DNA of 64,000 nt from Mycobacterium sp. 852002-40037_SCH5390672 (GTDB lineage Bacteria; Actinomycetota; Actinomycetes; Mycobacteriales; Mycobacteriaceae), in contig NZ_LZTA01000070.1 of assembly GCF_001665875.1 (NCBI RefSeq), forward strand, positions 62,001 to 126,000, read 5' to 3'. Below the pieces are notes generated by a model. It was not told the DNA's origin. It did not search any database and saw only the letters and a list, made by a program, of their open reading frames with translations. Each line of letters begins with the position of its first letter. Position 1 is the stretch's first letter. Both the position numbers and the translations under genes were made by a program. This document shows, one piece after another, positions 61,027 to 64,000 of the stretch.

Positions 61027-61467
61027 CTATGCGTGCGTGCCCGCCGCCCAGGTGCGCATGCCGAAGTAGGTCGCGTTGAGACCCAAGAACGTCAACAACG
61101 CACCCGCAACGACATTCGACCAGGTCATGCCGGTAGTCAGCGTGACGCCCGGCAGGATCCACGTCGAGGCGATGACCCACCCGCCCAGTACCGGCAGCGT
61201 CCAGGTCATGCCGTGCGCGCGATCCAGCGTCGTCGCGAACCCGTACGCCAAGAACGCCGCCGCGATCCCGACGATCAGGTCAGACGTGGCAAGCGATCGC
61301 GTCGCGCTGAATCCAACGATCCACGGCGATGCGGCCACGTACAGGCCCGTCAGCAGGACCAGACCGAACGTGACATGCGCACTCATCGACTCGGCGACGC
61401 GCTCATAGCGCGCGCGGAGAGCCAACAAATCGGGGTGGTGATCGATTGATGAATGGACTGTACTCAT
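61027..61467 (-). CDS. SPW-repeat membrane protein (Rv0188-like)
   Basis: Small membrane protein of 146 aa with four helices arranged as two SPW-type repeats: LVLLTGLYVAASPWIVGFSA and VLGGWVIASTWILPGV, with NVVAGALLTFLGLNATYFGM last. The N-terminus is cytoplasmic and charged (HHPDLLALRARYERVAES). The function of SPW proteins is unknown. It starts at ATG 61467 and converges on ilvD. Confidence 0.85.
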   Translation of the reverse strand: MSTVHSSIDHHPDLLALRARYERVAESMSAHVTFGLVLLTGLYVAASPWIVGFSATRSLATSDLIVGIAAAFLAYGFATTLDRAHGMTWTLPVLGGWVIASTWILPGVTLTTGMTWSNVVAGALLTFLGLNATYFGMRTWAAGTHA

Positions 61468-61627
61468 TTTGTGACCTTTCTGTTATGCAGCAAGCCTTTT
61501 GAGCGTTGCTACACCCATCCATCTATTGTCGAGATTACGCCCGTACGCCATCGGCCAGCAACGAAATTGACGCCGCGGCAGGCCGAACGGTGCGACCGTA
61601 TCGACAACCCGCGTAGCGTCGTGAGTC

Positions 61628-62611
61628 ATGGATATCGCGGATCGGCTGCACCTCGATGTGCCGGTCGGGCAGGCCGGCATGGGCGGCGGACTGGCGGGCG
61701 CGAGACTGGCGGGCGCGGTGGCCCGCGCGGGCGGGCTGGGCACGCTGGGCATCGACACGCCCCGCCGGCTACGCACGTCGATCGATCGCGTGCGCGAACA
61801 GGCGCCGAGGCGCGCCGTCGCGGTAAACCTGTTGATGCCCTTCGTTCATCGCCGTCACGTCGCGGTCTGCGTCGACGCCCGGGTGGACGTCGTCGTGGTG
61901 GCGTTCGGCGAAAGACGGGGACTCGTCGAGCATCTGCGCGACGCGGGAATCTTCGTCTTAGTAATGGTGGGCACCGAGGCCCAGGCGCGTGCCGCGATCG
62001 CGTGCGGTGCCGACGGTTTGATCGCTCAGGGACGCGAGGCCGGCGGCCATCTCGTCGGAACCATGCCGGCGTTGGAGTTTTTGCCGCTGGCCCTCGGTGC
62101 GGCCGGGGCGCGCCCGGTGTTCGTGGCCGGCGGCATCGCCACCTCCGCCGACACCCGCACCGCGTTGGACGCCGGCGCCAGCGGGGTCATTGCCGGCACG
62201 CGATTCCTGTTGACGCACGAGGCCAGCGCCAGCCGCGAATACCAACAACGAATCCTGCGGGCGGACAGGACAATCGAAACCAACCTCTTCGGCCTGAGCT
62301 GGCCGTTGCGCCACCGCGTCGTGCCCAACGCGGCCACCCGCCGCTGGTGCGGCGAGGACGGCAAGGCCAAGGCGCTACCCACCGCCCTGAACGCGGCCAG
62401 CCGACCGCTGTCGGCGCTGGGTTATTTTGACGCGGGAAGGCTGATGCGCCTGCAATCGCCGGCCCTGCCGTTCTTCACACCACTGGCGCCGGTGGCCGGC
62501 GTGCCCGATTCCTGGCTGGACAGTGCCGCCCTATACGCCGGCGAAACCGCTTTGCGGATCGGCGAACTCACCTCCGCCGAGCAGGCCGTCGCCGACCTCA
62601 ACCCCCGCTGA
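61628..62611 (+). CDS. Nitronate monooxygenase / 2-nitropropane dioxygenase family flavoenzyme
   Basis: FMN-dependent TIM-barrel enzyme of 327 aa. N-terminal LDVPVGQAGMGGGLAGARLA is the FMN-phosphate-side loop; CGADGLIAQGREAGGHLVGT has the catalytic-region His; VFVAGGIATSADTRTALDAG and GASGVIAGTRFLLTHEA are the C-terminal FMN phosphate-binding strands. It may oxidise propionate-3-nitronate or act as another NPD-type quinone/enoyl reductase. It starts at ATG 61628 and converges on the O-methyltransferase (3-bp gap). I recall no copy at this place in M. tuberculosis. Confidence 0.87.
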   Translation: MDIADRLHLDVPVGQAGMGGGLAGARLAGAVARAGGLGTLGIDTPRRLRTSIDRVREQAPRRAVAVNLLMPFVHRRHVAVCVDARVDVVVVAFGERRGLVEHLRDAGIFVLVMVGTEAQARAAIACGADGLIAQGREAGGHLVGTMPALEFLPLALGAAGARPVFVAGGIATSADTRTALDAGASGVIAGTRFLLTHEASASREYQQRILRADRTIETNLFGLSWPLRHRVVPNAATRRWCGEDGKAKALPTALNAASRPLSALGYFDAGRLMRLQSPALPFFTPLAPVAGVPDSWLDSAALYAGETALRIGELTSAEQAVADLNPR

Positions 62612-62614
62612 GGC

Positions 62615-63268
62615 CTACCGCACCAACGCGAACGCGAAACCGTCCCAGTGTTTGGCACCCACCGTCTGGATCACCGCGGTGTCCAGCCGGGGATCCTCGC
62701 CCATCGCCTGCAGGGTTTGGCGCACCGCCTGCGCTTGGGCGTTGGACTCCGGATCAAAGATCTGGCCCTGCCGAATCACGTTGTCGGCCACAATGACCGC
62801 ACCGGGGCGGGCCAATCGCACCGCCCACTTTAGGTACGCGGGGTAGTTCTCTTTGTCGGCGTCGATGAAGATCAGGTCGAAGGGACCGGTCACCGTCGGC
62901 AGCGTGTCCAGCGCGGCCCCGACGATCACCTCCACCCGATCGGCGAGGCCGGCCCGCTCCAGGTTGCCCCGCGCCACTTCGGCATGCTTGGGCTCGTATT
63001 CCAGCGTCACCACCCGTCCTTGCGGGCCGGCGCCGCGCGCCAGCCAGATGGTGCTGAATCCACCCAACGTGCCGAGCTCGAGGATGTTGCGCGCGCCGAC
63101 GGCGCTGGCGAGCAGGCTCAAGAACTTCCCCTGCTGCACCGATACCGCAATCGGCGGCAAACCGGCCGCGCTGCTGGCCTCCAGGGCCGCACTCAATGAC
63201 GGATCGGCGTCCACCACTGTGCTGTCCAGGAATGCGTCGACGTCTTGCGGGCTTGGTTGCTCGGTCAT
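62615..63268 (-). CDS. O-methyltransferase (Rv0187-like)
   Basis: Cation-dependent, catechol/caffeoyl-CoA-type O-methyltransferase of 217 aa. Motifs: NILELGTLGGFSTIWLARG (SAM loop), VVTLEYEPKHAEVARGNLER, FDLIFIDADKENYPAYLKWA (metal-binding Asp) and GAVIVADNVIRQGQIFDPES (Asp-Asn). ATG 63268 (MTEQPSPQDVDAFLD) matches the family start. M. tuberculosis Rv0187 is a Mg/Mn-dependent enzyme of the same class. It is divergent from mymT, with the RicR box between them; it may therefore also respond to copper. Confidence 0.93.
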   Translation of the reverse strand: MTEQPSPQDVDAFLDSTVVDADPSLSAALEASSAAGLPPIAVSVQQGKFLSLLASAVGARNILELGTLGGFSTIWLARGAGPQGRVVTLEYEPKHAEVARGNLERAGLADRVEVIVGAALDTLPTVTGPFDLIFIDADKENYPAYLKWAVRLARPGAVIVADNVIRQGQIFDPESNAQAQAVRQTLQAMGEDPRLDTAVIQTVGAKHWDGFAFALVR

Positions 63269-63340
63269 GGCGACCACGCTAGCCGCGCCCGACGGCGATC
63301 GCACGGACAGCCGGGTTGGTATCGAACCCGTCGCGGCCAT

Positions 63341-63369
63341 TTACCGTATACCCATGGGGGGTATATAGT
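63341..63369 (+). promoter_or_regulatory. mymT promoter with RicR box in the spacer
   Basis: TATACCC-ATGGG-GGGTATA (63347-63365) has perfect 7-bp arms and matches the site at ricR. It fills the 17-bp spacer between a -35-like TTACCG (63341-63346) and a -10 TATAGT (63364-63369). RicR binding would block RNA polymerase until Cu(I) releases it. Confidence 0.85.
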
Positions 63370-63425
63370 GAGGGAGCGGTCGACCGCATCGCAAGAGTCA
63401 CCACACAGAGAGAAGGGTGAGTTGA

Positions 63426-63572
63426 ATGGCAACTTACGAGGCCGGGACCGAGCTGACGTGCGGTCACGAAGGCTGCGGCTGTCGCGTCCGCATCGAGGTC
63501 CCCTGCCACTGCTCGGGTTCGGGTGAGCCGTACCGCTGCACATGCGGCGACGAGCTGACCCCCGTCAAGTAA
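63426..63572 (+). CDS. mymT: Copper metallothionein MymT
   Basis: Mycobacterial metallothionein of 48 aa, which binds several Cu(I) ions through cysteine thiolates and protects against copper. Seven Cys occur at residues 12, 17, 19, 27, 29, 38 and 40 in C-x4-C-x-C, C-x-C and C-x-C groups ([23 protein letters not shown]), the same number as M. tuberculosis MymT. The start is ATG 63426 with GAAGGG upstream; the M. tuberculosis form has about five more N-terminal residues. It is controlled by the RicR box at 63347-63365 and followed by a nested hairpin. Confidence 0.95.
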   Translation: MATYEAGTELTCGHEGCGCRVRIEVPCHCSGSGEPYRCTCGDELTPVK

Positions 63573-63590
63573 CCCACCGGGCCGGTCGCG

Positions 63591-63629
63591 CGTTCGGGCG
63601 TCAGCCCCGGCTGATTTATCGCCCGAACG
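63591..63629. terminator. Nested hairpin between mymT and bglS
   Basis: Outer arms CGTTCGGGCG (63591-63600) and CGCCCGAACG (63620-63629) are perfect over 10 bp. Inside, TCAGC-CCCG-GCTGA (63601-63614) forms a second stem, followed by TTTAT. It starts 18 bp after the mymT stop and spans the bglS stop codon, so it is a plausible bidirectional terminator. Confidence 0.65.
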
Positions 63630-64000
63630 TACGACCGGTCAGCTCGACCGTGGCTTCGAGTTGCATCGCGATCGCCGACGCACCCACCGCCGCCGTGTAG
63701 GAGCCCGGACTGATCCGCCAGCATCCCACGCTGCCGTCGTAGCGGGCGAGCAGGCGCGGGTCCGCCTCGACGGTCACCCGGCGGGTTGCACCCGCCTCGA
63801 GCTCCACCCGCTCGAATCCGAGCAGCCGTAAGCACGGTTCACCGGCCGCCGCCGTCAGGTACAGCTGCGGTACGTCCGCCCCGGCGCGGTCGCCGACGTT
63901 GACGACGCTGAAACTGGCGCTGACGGTTTCTTCGCCACCGACCACCAGGTCGCGGTATTCAAACCTGGTGTAGGACAACCCATGACCGAAGGCGAACATC
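63616..64000 (-). CDS. bglS: Beta-glucosidase BglS (GH3), C-terminal part, partial
   Basis: Only the last 128 residues are in the window; the gene continues past the right edge. FAFGHGLSYTRFEYRDL is the typical GH3 junction into the fibronectin type III-like domain, which continues with SASFSVVNVGDRAGADVPQL and LLGFERVELEAGATRRVTVE. The catalytic domains lie outside. The position next to mymT matches M. tuberculosis Rv0186. Its stop codon is within the nested hairpin shared with mymT. Confidence 0.88.
   Translation of the reverse strand, partial: MFAFGHGLSYTRFEYRDLVVGGEETVSASFSVVNVGDRAGADVPQLYLTAAAGEPCLRLLGFERVELEAGATRRVTVEADPRLLARYDGSVGCWRISPGSYTAAVGASAIAMQLEATVELTGRTFGR

Noticed and set aside
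1..64000. tRNA, rRNA, IS elements, prophage or integration site
   Set aside because: No tRNA-like cloverleaf or rRNA segment was noticed, and there are no transposase, integrase or terminal-repeat signatures. Gene order follows the mycobacterial core throughout.

Overview
The window is high-GC actinobacterial chromosome from a Mycobacterium, most likely a slow-growing non-tuberculous species (M. avium complex-like, but the species cannot be fixed from the sequence alone). The evidence is gene-by-gene collinearity with the M. tuberculosis block Rv0231 to Rv0186, read here in the opposite direction: fadE4, php, the Rv0228-Rv0224c envelope genes, Rv0223c, echA1, Rv0221, lipC, lipW, Rv0216, fadE3, fadD4, pckA, Rv0210/Rv0209, trmB, Rv0207c, mmpL3, Rv0205, Rv0204c, Rv0203, mmpL11, Rv0201c, omamB/omamA, zmp1, Rv0197/Rv0196, an L,D-transpeptidase, Rv0191, ricR, ilvD, Rv0188, Rv0187, mymT and bglS. 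Rv numbers are recalled from knowledge of M. tuberculosis and no search was run.

Region 1 (1-11.97 kb) holds the tail of an Ala/Ser/Thr-rich protein, fadE4, php with an AMP-forming ligase, an unrecognised small gene in a lower-GC gap, and the envelope block (acyltransferase, DUF3068 protein, polytopic protein, GT4 glycosyltransferase, methyltransferase). Region 2 (12-32.3 kb) is lipid and acyl-CoA metabolism: aldehyde dehydrogenase, three AMP-forming ligases, two crotonases, a WS/DGAT enzyme, several alpha/beta hydrolases, a CoA-transferase, a double hot-dog protein and fadE3. It carries most of the genes absent from the M. tuberculosis order (TetR plus a 98-residue protein plus ligase; methyltransferase plus hydrolase; amidohydrolase plus CoA-transferase; dispanin plus crotonase).

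Region 3 (32.3-38.2 kb) has a SoxR regulator divergent from an SDR-queA-fadD4-crotonase string, in the place where M. tuberculosis has nadR and Rv0213c, then pckA and a coupled pair of dynamin-like GTPase relatives. Region 4 (38.4-53.3 kb) is the envelope and heme transport region: trmB, a NYN protein, mmpL3, an AI-2E-type permease, a flippase-like protein, a heme-binding exported protein, mmpL11, the OmamA/OmamB pair and the Zmp1 metalloprotease. Region 5 (53.3-64 kb) holds a molybdopterin oxidoreductase with its TetR repressor, an L,D-transpeptidase, an MFS exporter and the copper module ricR ... mymT, with ilvD, a SPW protein, a nitronate monooxygenase-like enzyme and an O-methyltransferase between, ending inside bglS.

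The strongest regulatory readings are a SoxR box between soxR and the SDR gene, two matching RicR palindromes (ricR and mymT), a 30-bp perfect-arm operator in front of the Rv0196-type TetR gene, a 43-codon ORF coupled by ATGA overlap to another TetR gene, and a 54-bp tandem intergenic repeat with a third diverged copy 6 kb away. No tRNA, rRNA, CRISPR array, IS element or prophage was found. The window looks like ordinary chromosome with small accessory insertions rather than a mobile island.
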